Source: Thinopyrum elongatum
Taxonomy: Eukaryota; Streptophyta; Magnoliopsida; Poales; Poaceae
Direction of reading: 5' to 3'
Length of the DNA stretch: 64,000 nt
Assembly (NCBI GenBank): GCA_011799875.1
Contig: CM022297.1
Coordinates: forward strand, 446,201,292-446,265,291
Shown here: positions 1 to 12,103 of the stretch, one piece after another
How positions within the stretch are numbered: the stretch's first letter is position 1
Layout: every line of letters begins with the position of its first letter
The notes under the pieces: generated by a model
What the model saw: only the letters and a program-made list of their open reading frames with translations
Databases searched by the model: none
What the model was told of the DNA's origin: nothing
Translations under genes and position numbers: made by a program

Positions 1-623
1 CGTCTTGACGTCTCATCAGTAGCTCACCCCCAATCCAATGGTCAAGCTGAAAGGGCCAATCAAGAAATTTTGAGAGGAATCAAACCCCAGCTTATGGTCC
101 CTTTGCAAAGGACGCCGGGTTGTTGGGTTGAAGAGTTACCCTCAGTGCTTTGGAGTATCAATACTACCCCCAATAGGTCAACGGGTTACACGCCCTTCTT
201 CATGGTCTACGGGGCCGAGGCGGTTCTTTCAAGTGACATCCGTCGTGATTCGCCCCGTGTGGCGGCTTATGCTGAAGCGGATAATGAAAAGGCACATCAG
301 GATGCTCTTGACATGTTGGATGAGGAGCGTGACCTGGCAGCGGCTCGTTCGGCGAATATCAGCAAGATCTGCGTCGCTATCATAGCCGCCGAGTTAAGAC
401 CCGGACCTTTCAAGAAGGCGACTTGGTGCTCCGGCTCATCCAAGATCAAACAGACATGCATAAGTTATCCCCGCCTTGGGAAGGACCTTTTGTGGTCAGC
501 AAGAACCTAAACAACGGGTCATACTACCTCATTGATATTCGAGACCATAAGGATTCATGCACATCGGAGGAGGAGACCCGCCGGCCTTGGAACATTGCTC
601 ATCTCCGGCCTTACTACACTTGA
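1..623 (+). pseudogene. pol: Gypsy pol 3' end (integrase C-terminal part), frameshifted
   Basis: Reading frame 1 from base 1 gives the end of an integrase core: the motif HPQSNGQAERANQ, containing the catalytic glutamate, begins around base 37, followed by WVEELPSVLWSINTTPN and a GYTPFFMVYGAEAV motif typical of Gypsy integrases. Around 351-357 the frame shifts; the continuation is in frame 3 from about 357, with FQEGDLVLR, PPWEGPFVV and a final WNIAHLRPYY before the stop at 621-623. The frameshift makes this copy non-functional. Integrase would insert the cDNA copy into host DNA. The 5' part of gag-pol is outside the window. Confidence 0.85.
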
Positions 624-773
624 GCCACCGGTTCTTCTGCTGTACATATTTTCATCCATGTATATATTATGATCAATATAATAAAGCTGGCACCCCTGAT
701 ATATTTAGGGCCTCTATCGTTTCACTTCTAAATATCCGAGTCTTTATTTATTCATAAGGCCACATGGGGCGAC

Positions 774-1197
774 ATGCTCAATGAGCAGAGCCTTGATTAC
801 CCTCTTGGTCAGGCTTACATGCCTTCTCGCGGGTCATTTGGGGGCTACCTGCTCAATGAGCAGAGCCTTGATTACCCTCTTGATCAGTCTTACATGCCTT
901 TTTGCAGGTCACTTGGCGGCTACCTGCTCAGTGAGCAGAGCCTTGATTACCCTCTTGATCCGGCTTACATGCCGACCCTTTGGTCACTTGGGGGCGACCT
1001 ACTCAGTGAGCAGAGCCTTGATTACCCTCTTGGTCCGGCTTACATGCCGACCCTTTGGTCACTTGGGGGCATCCTGCTCAATGAGCAGAGCCTTGATTAC
1101 CCTCTTGATCCGGCTTACATGCCGACCCTTTGGTCACTTGGGGGCTTCCTGCTCAATGAGTATAGCTATGCTTACCCTCTTGATCGGCTTCCATGCT
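774..1197 (+). repeat. 75-bp tandem repeat, about 5.6 copies
   Basis: The motif TGCTCAATGAGCAG (or CAGTGAG variant) recurs at 775, 850, 925, 1000, 1075 and 1150, exactly 75 bp apart. Units contain CTTGATTACCCTCTTG, GCTTACATGCC and TTGGTCACTTGGGGGC. Because 75 is a multiple of three, two forward frames stay open through the array (25-residue repeats), but this need not mean it is translated. It lies in the untranslated part of the Gypsy element between pol and the antisense gene. The last copy is diverged. Confidence 0.95.
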
Positions 1198-2100
1198 AGG
1201 TGTAAACACCAAATTATGGGTTAACCGGCCTGTATGTCCTTGTTACTCCGTCCAGGTATTCCTGGAATGACCCGCCGTACTTTTGACAGTCAATCTTTTA
1301 AATAAGACCCTGAACTTGTTAAAGTTAAAACGGTGATTTGTCATGTGAGGGCCGGCTTACAGGTGTGCTGGAATAACTCCGTGGTTGTGCGGCCCATGAA
1401 AGGACTTGACGTTTTAGGCTTGGCGGCCTATGAAAGCCTTGTTTTATCTGATTTGAGGTTTTTTCTGAAAATTTTGGATTGATATATCCTTCTTCCATAT
1501 TAACATATGGTTTTCACAATTCAGGCCATGTAGCCATGATTCTATGACTCATATTTGAGCGTGTGGGGTTTATAACCCGCCCTGATAAGCAGACTTTCAG
1601 TTGCCAGGATGATTTGCCTTGAATAAATTCAAGTCATGATTTTTTTCATATTTACGGGTTAAAACCCATGCTGGATTACAATCCTTACAGCATCATTATG
1701 ATATCAGTCTACATGTATGACTTTTCATATTTGAATAAATATTTCGGGTTTTTTCTAACCCGCCTTGGCTATAGACTTTAAGTCGTCAGAGCATATTATA
1801 TTGGAAGTTATGACCCACCCTGGCTTAAACCACCAGGGTGTATGTTGTGTACCATGTGTGTAGGAACATTGAAAAACAATATGATATTCCCTGCAAGCTC
1901 ACCAGTGGTACATAAGATATTTCACTAGCAGTTTTAAGGCTAAACATGCATGATGGCATGGCAGATCATTGTTTCAACTAGCCTATTACAAGGCTTTTCG
2001 AAGCCCAAATGATTAAGAAGTTTTTCAAAAGAAGAAGCACCACGCCGCGGTCTGAGAGCCGCCCTTTGGATCAGTTGTGTGGATCTTGGCGAGTTGAAGA
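1198..2100. other. Non-coding spacer of the Gypsy element
   Basis: AT-rich stretch between the 75-bp repeat and the 3' end of the antisense gene. I see no long open frame and no repeat. The phrase 'aacccgcc' recurs loosely. It may hold the transcript end of the antisense gene, but I cannot point to a specific terminator. Confidence 0.5.
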
Positions 2101-5100
2101 CTATGGGTTACCCTGCGCCGGTTCTTCTTCTTCTTCCTCCATCGTCTGGAAGTTAGATGATGTCCAGTCGATGCCAGTTAAAGCTTGGAATACAGCTTCA
2201 TCGTCTATAAGGGTGGACGAATCGACATCAGGAGCAAAAGTGTGCTTACGTATTGGAGGAATGAGCTCTACAATCTCATAAGCCGGCGCTTTCACTTTTG
2301 CATTCTCTTTTGTATAAGCTGCCTGATACTTAGACAAATCTGTCTCCTCGGCCTATTGGTTGGCCAGAGGGCATCTATCTTACACATTTGGTAAAGTCGC
2401 TGGCATCGAAGGGGGACCCATCTTCCTTGAAACTCGGACAGCCAGTTGCCATCTCCTCCGGGTCTAACTCCACTTGCCATGCTTTGGCCCGGCTCAAAGC
2501 AGTGATAGCACCAGCTCGGGCTGAGGATCGCTTAATTTCTTCAATTCTATTGGGCATGACAGATAGCTTGTCCAATACATACCTGATGAGTGAAGGTGGC
2601 TGCTTATTGTGCGAGATGGCCGCTATGGTTCGCTGCGTGCCTGTATACAGTTGTTCCACCAAAGTATAAACCGCCTTCAGCCTAACCAATATGTCTTGGC
2701 CAAGGTTGGCACTCCTAGGGCCTGTTGAATAAGTGCACAGATAAGTCACCGGGCGGATTAAGGGTAAAAATTGGAAGTGGTTGAAACATCTTGAATTACT
2801 TACCAAAGATAGCAGCTGTCATCTGGGATACATGGCGTTTTAAGCCAGTCAATTCTGCACTCGTCTCCTTCAAAGAAGCTTCGGCAGTTTCTGCTCTTTG
2901 TACCAAGGTGGTTTTCTCCTTATCCCAGGCGGTTCGTTCTGTGGAAAATCCAGTTTTGAGCTTCTCGCTCTCTTCAAGGCTAAGCTTCAGCTTGGAGTCA
3001 GCTTCGCGTGTTTCAGCCTCTTGTTGCTCAAGCCTGGTCTTTAAATTGACCACCTGGGATTCAGCCTGAGTTAAAGCCTCCTGCAAGTAAGAGTTAAATA
3101 AGTTATAAACATATTTGTCAGGACACAATCTACAGACAAGTCTCAAGTACATTCCAAGCAAAGCACTTGACACTTGGGGGCTAATGTATGCGGAAGTTCT
3201 TTTTCGCATTTGTATTTTTTGATCCGGCTCATCTTTATCAAAATAAGCCGGCCCGTGAGGGCTATGGTCTGGAGTTCTTTCAAAATAATGGAAATGATCT
3301 GGCTCATCTTTATCAAGATAAGCCGGCCCATGAGGGCTACGACTTTAAAGCTTGCAGAAACATATAGACAAGTCTTAACCCTACTCAAAAGTTTTTTTTC
3401 CTATGGATAAGACTTAGGGGCTGGGTGACTATATATGCAAAGGAAACAGATGTCCATACCTCATATTTCTGGCGCAGTTTCTTGACCAAATCTGCCTTCA
3501 GATCATGACCAGTGTGCAGCTGGCTTAGATAATCAGAGTATAGTTCGTTGACACCCAAGTGTGAGTACTTTGCAACATCAAACCTGGCCTTCCTCTTTTC
3601 AATTAACTCTTCTTTGGCAGAGTGCTTGGCTAGGATGGTGGGGTTCCCAGGCTCAGTGTAGCCAGTGCCAGTAATGATAACATCCTCCGCAGCTTGTTGT
3701 GAAGAAGGTTCGTCCGCAGGTTTTATGGGACTGGGCGGCTTAGCGCTGGATGGGTCAATACCCATTGGATCCACTGTGATGTCATGAGTGTCTGGTGGCG
3801 GGTCATCAGCGGCAGCCTCAGGAGTCTGATGGGAAGCTTCAGATATAGCTTGTTTCTCTGGCTCAGCAACCTTGGGGTCTTTGGCTGGCTTATTTACCTT
3901 CAGCTTCTTGCTAGGCTTGGCTATACCGCTGAAAGTGAGACATATAAGGATGTCAACATATGAGTATGCAAGTGTTAAAGCAAAGAAATTTAATATTCTC
4001 ACCCCGGAGCAAGTTTGAATGGAGGAATCTAGGTTCCAGTAGAGTCGCCAGAGGACGAATGAGAAGTTCCCTGATAATTTGAGTCAGATGAATTAAGTGG
4101 CTGACGGATAAGACCCACCTTAGGAAAGGACAAGGTTGAATTCTGGCACCTCATTTTGGCGTTTTCGAGGAACCGGCGTGTTGGGTAAGTCGGAAGAAAG
4201 ATTTCCACAGCCGCTGTTCCAGGTTGTGCGTCGAGCTTCATGTTGTTGTTTCTTCAAAATAAAGTTTGGATCCAAGTAAGCTAAAGTGTGAGAAAACCTT
4301 ACTTTCCGGCTCACTTGTCAAACTTTCTGTCTTGGCAAATGCTCTGAGTCAGAGGAAAGGATAGTTACCTCTTCACCGTCTGCGTGGTTGGCCTCCGCAT
4401 CGTCCTGATAGCAATCAGTGTCAATAAGATGTACGAAAAAGGAGCCAAGAGAATCAAGTTCTACCTCCGACTCATCATCGTTCAGTGTAAATAATTCTGT
4501 TGTGTCTGTTTTCTTCTTGGCGGGCCTCTTGGGAGCCTTGCTCTTTACTCTGGCATTTTTGGCCGACTTGTCCTGAAGTTTCTTATTCCAGAAAGGATCA
4601 TCGGCCTGAGGAAAGAAAGTAATAGTAAGAAGGCAATATATGAGAAGGAAGGATAAGATAACACTGAGCTTGAAACACTTACAGCCGTAGCCGGGTTAAG
4701 GGTGCAAAAGGGGTTCAGCCCGTCTTGCTGCAGTTGTCTAAACTCTCATTGAGCAGCGTTTTGGTCATCTCATTGATCTCTTTATCATTCAGACGTATTT
4801 GGTAGTGACGCTGTGGGTCTTTGGTGTCGCCAGCATACTCGCACATTAAGCCGGGGCGGCGGCTCAAAGGCATGATGCTCCAGGCAACCCAGCATCGGAC
4901 CAAATCGATGCCAGTCAAGCCGTTGGCCATTAAGGCTCTTACTTTGCTAAAGGTGGATGCATATTTGGCCCGTTCAGCTGCACTGATCCAGTTCGAAAGT
5001 GGATGTCTTGGGTTAAGCCGGCGGTCGCGGAAACCCGGCAGAGGATTCCCACCCGCTGGAGAGGTGTCTTGGCAGTAGAACCAAGTCTGGTTCTAGTCTT

Positions 5101-5569
5101 TGGGGTGACTGGGAAGCGTGGCCATGGGAAAGACAACATCTTTTCGTCTTTGGATGGAAATCCCGCCAAGCTCAAGACTGGGTCCGTCGGTCATTTCTGT
5201 TTGACGGTTCAAATAGTAAAACTCTCTGAAAAGGTCAATAGTGGGCTCCTCCTAAAGGTACACTTCGCAGAAGACTTGGAAATTGCAGATGTTGGAGAAT
5301 GAATTGGGTCCGATATCTTGTGGATGAAGTTGATAAAAATGCAGAACGTCGCGGAATAACTTCGAGCCGGGTGGAGAGAAACCCTGGATCATATGATCAA
5401 CAAAAACCACGACTTCGCCGTCCTTTGGATTAGGTCTTATTTCTGTCCCTGGGGCCCGCCAGTGGATAACTTCTTTGGCTGACAAAACACCCACTTGAAC
5501 ATATTCGTTTAGAGCTTGTTCCGTAATAGTGGAAGCGACCCAATCACATGAGGTGGTTATATTAGTCAT
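2101..5569 (-). pseudogene. Antisense multi-exon gene of the Tat-like element (Transposase_28-type protein)
   Basis: On the minus strand six coding exons can be laid out using consensus splice sites: 5569-4683 (donor GTAAGT), 4605-4369 (acceptor after TTTCCTCAG), an exon around 4260-4020 (ends before GGTGAGAAT), 3928-3460 (acceptor CACTTTCAG), 3080-2804 (acceptor TACTTGCAG, donor GTAAGT) and 2721-2101 (acceptor TTCAACAG, stop TAG). Exon 1 carries the 'putative gypsy type transposon' domain (Pfam Transposase_28): FVDHMIQGFSPPGSKLF, FYQLHPQDIGPNSFSNIC, MANGLTGIDLVRCWVAW. The 3080-2804 exon is a charged coiled coil; the last exon has SRAKAWQVELDPEEMATG and LTGIDWTSSNF. In-frame stops near 5252 and 5088, and frameshifts near 4717, 4430 and 4127, disable it. 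The protein's function is unknown. Similar antisense ORFs occur in Grande/RIRE2-type elements. Confidence 0.8.
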
Positions 5570-5575
5570 TTTGGC

Positions 5576-6184
5576 CTAAAAGGGGGAATAATGATGGGTC
5601 AAATTTGAGATAATAAGCCGCTCGATGGTTACAAGAAGGTGAATATACTATGCAGGTCTGGTTCATATACGGACAGATTATTATGAGAAAAGAAATAATA
5701 CGGACAAATCAACAAAAAGCACAGTTGGGTGATATTAACATCAGCCGGATGCAGCTGATTTGAGTATTTCATGAATAAGCCGGCTGGTGTTTGGCGGGTC
5801 GTAAAGTAATATTTTTGAGCCGCCCACACAGCGGTGTTTGTGCTGGATTTACGGATCTGAGTTTGAGGAAAATTTCACTAAGTGTTGGGCAAACAGGTTT
5901 CACACGTGGTGGATTATATTTACGGATCTGCAGCAGTTCAGAAAAGGTGAACAATTGCTAAACCTAAATATGACAGTTGAAGAACACACAAGCTGGGTAT
6001 GAATCTCAGGAAGATAGGATGCATCTACGATTGGAAACGGATGCTAAAACTGCTACCGCGCAACTTCCCTACAGTTTTTTTTTATCGAAGGGAGCATTAG
6101 CGAAGAGGACTACGATGAACGCCGATGAACGCTGACGAACAGAGGAAACCCTAATGCAGATGGGAACTAGAGAGAGGGGAGTAC
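5576..6184 (-). other. Probable 5'-UTR intron of the antisense gene
   Basis: On the minus strand a donor-like CCAG/GTACTC lies at about 6184 and a good acceptor (polypyrimidine CCCCCTTTTAG) ends at 5576, seven bases before the ATG at 5569. Together with the upstream TATA box this suggests a non-coding first exon (about 6345-6185) and a leader intron. Inferred from splice-site consensus only. Confidence 0.45.
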
Positions 6185-6373
6185 CTGGCGATGCAGATGA
6201 TCAGCGGAGGAGCGCCGCCGTTCTCTGGATACGATCAGGTTGATGCAGCGGCCTGGGTCGGAGTTGTTGAAGAAGGTCGATGGAGGCGGCGGAGCTCTGG
6301 AAGCGTTGGTTGTCGCGAGGAAGAAGAAGAGGCAGAGGCAGGGGTAAAAAGTGAAAATGGGGGTCCCTGTCCC

Positions 6374-6381
6374 TATTTATA
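6374..6381 (-). promoter_or_regulatory. TATA box of the antisense gene
   Basis: The plus strand reads TATTTATA here, so the minus strand reads TATAAATA, a consensus plant TATA box. It points leftward into the antisense gene, about 800 bp upstream of its ATG and separate from the LTR promoter, which points right. It implies independent transcription of the antisense gene. Confidence 0.6.
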
Positions 6382-6669
6382 AGGAAATGACGAGATGGCA
6401 ATCACGGAAATCGAGGAGGTGAAAATGATTAAGTTGCTATATGGATGCCTCGACTCTCGGGAAGCCTATTAAGGATAAAGATCCGATGAAGATATCCTGG
6501 GTCTTGTGCGGAATTAATGTGCGGGACGTCATGGCGGGTTATAACGATCCTGTTTACACAATGTCATGGCGGGTTATGGCGGACGGTATGAGAAGTTCAT
6601 ACTGGAGCATTTTTGCTTGAGTTCGAATGAAGATTGATGTGAACAAGTTCAAATCAACCTGGGTCCTAA

Positions 6670-7211
6670 TGTTGGGGATATAACTCCGAGGTATGACCCG
6701 CCCAGGAGGGGCCGGGTTATACCATTGGCGACTTAAGGTGAGAAGGCCCAAGAAGGCTGAAGAAGATATAAAGGTGGCAGTTCATGAAGCAGGCTTATTG
6801 AAGGCCCAAGACCCAGAGGAGACTCAAGGCCCAAGGGTGTGAGCCGCCATGTGATAACTTGTTCTATAAGGCAGGTTTAGTTAGAAACCGAGCCGGTCAC
6901 GTTTGTGTGAGCCGGCCGGGACTCTGTAAACCGCCGGGCATCAACCTGTATATAAAGGGGTCACCCAGCAGCGGGTTAACTAAAGAAACAAACAGTCGAG
7001 AACTAGGTCAAGCATATTCGCTCCCTTGTAATCGAAACCCAAGCAATACAACTAGAAGTAGGACGTAGGCTTTTACCTCGTTGAGAGGGGCCGAACCTGG
7101 GTAAACTCCTTGTGTCCTTTGTCCCATTCAACCCCTTCAAGCTAACCTAGTCGCGATGGCTCCACACCTAAGTCCTTTCGCTAGGACATCTGCAGTGACA
7201 AATCCACGACA
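6670..7211 (+). repeat. 3' LTR of the Tat-like Gypsy element
   Basis: Begins TGTTGGGGATATAACTC and ends CACGACA; the terminal bases form an imperfect inverted pair (TGTTGGGG against TGTCGTGG). A TATA box lies inside it. The right edge is precise because the following bases match the bZIP array unit (CCCTTGGAAC). The left edge is less sure: I see no clear polypurine tract just before 6670, so the true start could lie upstream. Confidence 0.65.
6949..6957 (+). promoter_or_regulatory. LTR TATA box
   Basis: TATATAAAG in the middle of the LTR, where an LTR promoter is expected. Transcription would run rightward. Confidence 0.55.
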
Positions 7212-8341
7212 CCCTTGGAACTGTAACACCAAAAGCCGTAGGTTCGAGAATGACGCCAGTGATCCCCTTGTGGTAGATTGCGAATGTGTGATTCGCTGAA
7301 AGTGAGATCAAGAAGATCACAAGGGAGAAGTGTCTGGCTGAGATTGTGAACACAAATCCTAAGAGGGTCAGAAGTTACATATATATGCAGTAATTTGTCC
7401 TTTCTTCTTTCTATCTAGTGCTAGTCCTTTTAGATTTTAACACGTTCTCCCGTACAAAGCTTAGGAAGTCAAATTTTTTATGAAAATATGTAGGTTTCCA
7501 TGGTACTATTAAAAAATTCCATGATGAAAAAAGTAATACTGATTTACTTGTGTTTTTTTACATATTCCTAATAAAAACTGTTTTTACATATTAATAGCAA
7601 AAGTTGTAAAGTTTTATTTTAGATATTGTTAGGTGACATCTGTTTCCGAATCAGTACGTGGAGCCATATGTATTATTTTTCTCGGCCTTCAATAGCGGCA
7701 CCTCATCGAAATGGATGTAGAGCCAACCATTACTTTTATCAAAGCAACCCGCTGATGCTTCTGTTGTGCGTGGATGGGGAGGACCAGGAGTTGGAAGCAG
7801 CAGCCATCACCCTTGGAACTGTAACACCAAAAACCGCAGGTTCGAGGATGACACCAGTGATCCCATTGTGGTGGATTGCGGATGGGTCATTCCCAGAAAG
7901 TGAGATCAAGAAGATCACTAGGGAGAAGCGTCTGGCTGATGTTGTGCACACAAACCCTAAGACGGTCAGAAGGTACATATATGTAGTAATTTGTTCTTTC
8001 TTCTTTCTATCTAGTGCTAGTCCTTTTAGATTTTAACACGTTCTCCGGCACAAAGTATTGGAAGTTACTTTTTTAATGAATATATGTAGGTTTCCATGGT
8101 ACTATTAGAAAATTCCATGATGAAAAAAATAATATTGATTAACTTGTCTTTTTACATATTCCTAATAAAAAGTGTTTTTACATATTAATAGCAAAAGTTG
8201 AAAAGTTTGATTTCAGACATTATTATGTGTCATCAGTTTCTGAATCATTATGTGTAGTCATATGTATTATCTTTCTCGGCCTTCAACAATGGTAGCTCAT
8301 CGAGCGGGATGTAGAGCCAACCATTACTTTATCAAAGGAAC

Positions 8342-8568
8342 TTGCTGATGCCTTCTGTCGTGCCGGGATGGGAAGGACCGGGTGCTGGAAGCAGCAGCTG
8401 TCGCCCTTGGAATGATAACACCAAAAGCCGCAGGTTTGAGAATGACACCAGTGATCCCCTTGTGGTGTACTTTGCAGATGGGTCATTGACAGAAAGTGAG
8501 AGCAAGAAAATCTCCAGGGAGAAGCGCCTGGCTGAGATTGTGCACACAAACCCTAAGAGGGTCAGAAG
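8342..8568 (+). pseudogene. bZIP exon remnant, array copy 3 (type C)
   Basis: Open frame from the MPSVVPGWEGPG segment to the splice donor at 8569. It keeps SESKKISREKRLAEIV and NPKRVR. Upstream a TAG replaces the CAG seen in other copies. It differs from other C copies by Y for D in the LVV-FADG motif. Group-I bZIP proteins have a similar KKIM..-KLAE-DPKRVKR stretch before the DNA-binding asparagine. Confidence 0.6.
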
Positions 8569-10099
8569 GTACATATATATGCAGTAATTTGCTCTTTCTT
8601 CTTTCTATCTAGTGCTAGCCCTTTTAGATTTTAACATGTTCTCCGGTACTAAACTTAGGAAGTTACTTTTTTATGAATATATGTAGGTTTCCACGGTACT
8701 ATTAGAAAATTCCATGATGAAAAAAGTAATATTGATTTACTTGTGTTTTTTATATATTCCTAATATAAAGTGTTTTTCACATATTAATAGCAAAAGTTAA
8801 AAAGTTTGATTTCAGACATTGTTAGGTTTCATCTGTTTCCGAATCTGTGTGTGGAGCCATATGTATTATCTTTCTCGACCTTCAACAATGATAGCTCATC
8901 GAACTGGATGCAGAGCCAGCCATTACTTTATCAAAGCAACCCGCTGATGCCTTCTGTCATGCCGGGATGGCGAGGACCGGGCGTTGTAATAAGTAGCCAT
9001 CGCCCTTGGAACGGTAACACCAAAAGCCGCAGGTTTTAGAATGACGCCAGTGTCCCCTTGTGGCGCTTTGCGGATGGGTCATTCACAACATGTGAGATCA
9101 AGAAGAACACAGGGAGAAGCGTGTGGCCAAAATTGTGCACACAAACCCTAACAGGGTGAGAAGGTACATATATATGCAGTAATTTGTTCTTTCTTCTTTC
9201 TATCTAGTGCTACTCCTTTTAGATTTTAACACGTTCTCCAGTACAAAACTTAGGAAGTTACTTTTTTATGAATATATGTAGGTTTCCATGGTACTATTAC
9301 TTGTGTTTTTTTACATATTCCTAATAAAAGGTATTTTTATATATTAATTGCAAAAGTTGAAAAGTTTGATTTCAGACATTGTTAGGTGTCATCTGTTTCT
9401 GAATAAGTACGTGGAGCCATAAGTATTATTTTCTTGGCCTTCAACAGCGGTTGCTCGGCGAACTGGATGCAAAACCAACCATTACTTTATCAAAGCAACC
9501 CACTGATGCCTTCTGTCGTGCCGGGATGGGGAGGACCAGGTGCTGGAAGTAGCAGCCATCGCCCTTGGAACGGTAACACCAAAATCTAGAGGTTCGAGAA
9601 TGACGCCAATGATCCCCTTGTGGTGGTTTGCGGATGGGTCATTCACAGAAATTGAGATCAAGAAGATCACCAGGGAGAAGCGTCTGGCTAAAATTGTGCA
9701 GACAAACCCTACGAGGGTCAGAAGGTACATATGCAGTAATTTGTTCTTTCTTCTTTCTATCTAGTTCTAGTCCTTTTAGATTTTAACACATTCTCCGGTA
9801 CAAAGCTTAGGAAGTTACGTTTTTAATGAATATATGTAGGTTTCAATGGTACTATTAGAAAATTCCATGATGAAAAAAGCAACATTGATTAACTTGTGTT
9901 TTTTTACTTATTCCTAATAAAAAGTGTTTTTACATATTAATAGCAAAAGTTGAAAAGTTTGATTTTAGACGTTGTTAGGTGTCATCTATTTCTGAATCAG
10001 TTCGTGGAGCCATATGTATTATCTTTCTCGGCCTTCAACAATGGTAGCTCTTCGAACTGGATGCAGAGCCAGCCATAACTTTATCAAAGCAATCCGCTG

Positions 10100-10320
10100 A
10101 TGCCTTTTGTCGTGCCGGTATGGGGAGGACCAGGTGCTGGATGCAGCAGCCATCGCCCTTGGAACAGTAAGACTAGTAGACGTAGGTTCGACAATAACAC
10201 TAGTGATCCCCTTGTGGTGGACTTTGCGGATGGGTCATTCACAGAAAGTGAGATCAAGAAAATCACTAGGGAGAAGCGTCTGACTGAGATTGTGCACACA
10301 AAACCTAAGAGGGTCAGAAG
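10100..10320 (+). pseudogene. bZIP exon remnant, array copy 6 (type C)
   Basis: Open from MPFVVPVWGGPGAG to the intact donor at 10321 with the full DPLVVDFADGSFTESEIK segment. K replaces N in the usual TNPKRVR. The upstream part is closed by a TAA in CCATAAC, so the longer exon frame is broken. Confidence 0.6.
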
Positions 10321-11885
10321 GTACATATATATGCAGTAATTTGTTCTTTGTTCTTTCCATCTAGTGCTAGTCCTTTTAGATTTTAACATGTTCTCCGGTA
10401 CAAAACTTAGGAAATTACATTTTTTATGAATATATGTAGGTTTCCATGGTACTATTAGAAAATTCCATGATGGGAAAAGTAATATTGATTTACTTGTGTT
10501 TTTTACATATTCATAAAAAAAGTGTTTTTTAAATATTAATAGCAACAGTTGAAAAGTTTGATTTCAGACATTGTTTGGTTTCATCTGTTTTCGAATCAGT
10601 GCGTGGAGCCATATGTATAATCTTTTCTGGCCTTCAACAACAGTAGCTCATCGAACTAGATGCAGAGCCAGCCATTACTTTATCAAAGCAATCCGCTGAT
10701 GCCTTCTGTCATGACGGGATGGGTAGGACCGGGCATTGGAAGCAGCAGCCATCGCCCTTGGAACGGTAACACCAAAAGCCGCAGGTTTAAGAATGATGCC
10801 AGTGATCCCGTTGTGGTGGATTGCGTATTGGCCAGTCACAGAATGTGAGATCAAGAAGAACAACAGGGAGAAGCGTCTGGCTAAATATGTGCACACAAAC
10901 CCAAACAGGGTCAGAAGGTACATATATATGCAGTAATTTGTTTTTTCTTCTTTCTATCTAGTGCTAGTCCTTTTAGATTTTAACACGTTCTCCGATACAA
11001 AACTTAGGAAGTTACTTTTTATGAATATATGTAGGTTTCCAGGGTACTATTAGAAAATTCCATGATGAAAAAAGTAATGTTGGTTTACTTGTTTTTTTAA
11101 ACATATTCCTAATAAAAATTATTTTTACATATTAGTTGCAAAAGTTGAAAATTTTGATTTCACACATTGTTAGGTGTCATCTGTTTCCGAATCAGTGCGT
11201 GGACCCATATGTATTATTTTTCTCGTCCTTCAACAGTGGTAGCTCATCGACCTGGATGCAAAACCAGACACTACTTTATCAAAGCAACCGCTGATGCCTT
11301 CTTTCGTGCCGGGATGGGGAGGACCGGGTGCTCGAAGCAGGAGCCATCGCCCTTGGAATGGGTAACACCAAAAGCCGCATGTTCGAGAATGACGCCAATG
11401 ATCCCCTTGTGGTGGATTGCAGATGGGTCAATCACAGAAAGTGACATTAAGAAGATCACCAGGGAGAAGCGTCTGGCTGAGATTGTGCACACAAACCTAA
11501 GAGGGTCAGAATGTACATATGTAGTAATTTGTTCTTTCTTCTTTCTATCTAGTGCTAGTCCTTTTAGATTTTAACATGTTCTCTGATACAAAGTTTAGGA
11601 AGTTACGTTCTTAATGAATGTATGTAGGTTTCAATGGTACTATTAGAAAATTCCATGATGAAAAAAGTAACATTGATTAACTTGTGTTTTTTTACATATT
11701 CCTAATAACAAGTGTTTTTTACATATTAATAGCAAAAGTTGAAAAGTTTGATTTCAGATATTGTTAGGTGTCATATGTTTTCGAATCAGTACGTGGAGCC
11801 ATATGTATTATCTTTCTCGTCCATCAACAATGGTAGCTCATCGAACTGGATGCAGAGCCAGCCATAACTTTATCAAAGCAACTCG

Positions 11886-12103
11886 ATGATGCCTTCTGTC
11901 GTGCTGGGATGGGGAGGACCGGGTGCTGGAAGCAGCAGCCATCACCCTTGGAACGGTAACACCAGAAGCCGCGGGTTCGACAATGACACCAGTGATCCCC
12001 TTCTGGTGGACTTTGCGTCATTCACAGAAAGCGAGATCAAGAAAATCACCAGGGAGAAGCGTCTGGCTGAGATTGTGCACACAAACCCTAAGAGGGTCAG
12101 AAG
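11886..12103 (+). pseudogene. bZIP exon remnant, array copy 9 (type C)
   Basis: Open to the donor at 12104, but two codons (the DG of FADGSF) are deleted, an in-frame loss. Upstream TAA as in copies 6 and 12. Confidence 0.6.

Larger units (their letters stand above)
1..7211 (+). mobile_element. Ty3/Gypsy (Tat-like) LTR retrotransposon, 3' part
   Basis: The left edge of the window cuts this element. What remains, in + orientation, is the end of pol (integrase), a 75-bp tandem repeat, a long region holding an antisense multi-exon gene, and a 3' LTR ending at 7211. A pol gene followed by an antisense gene before the 3' LTR is known from grass Tat-lineage elements such as Grande and RIRE2. Lineage assignment rests on this layout and on the antisense protein family, not on a reverse transcriptase, which lies outside the window. 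The right edge is sharp: sequence from 7212 onward is the bZIP-derived array, so the element inserted into that array. The matching target duplication would lie left of the window and cannot be checked. Confidence 0.75.

Noticed and set aside
774..1197. CRISPR-like repeat array
   Set aside because: The repeats are directly adjacent with no unique spacers, and this is a plant nuclear sequence.
781..1224. 147-codon frame across the 75-bp repeat as a repeat protein gene
   Set aside because: Open frames follow automatically from a period divisible by three; there is no start context or conserved domain.
7626..8036. Frames running through array units as complete genes
   Set aside because: They end in translated intron (YIYM/YICS after the splice donor) and are broken upstream; they are exon remnants, not genes.
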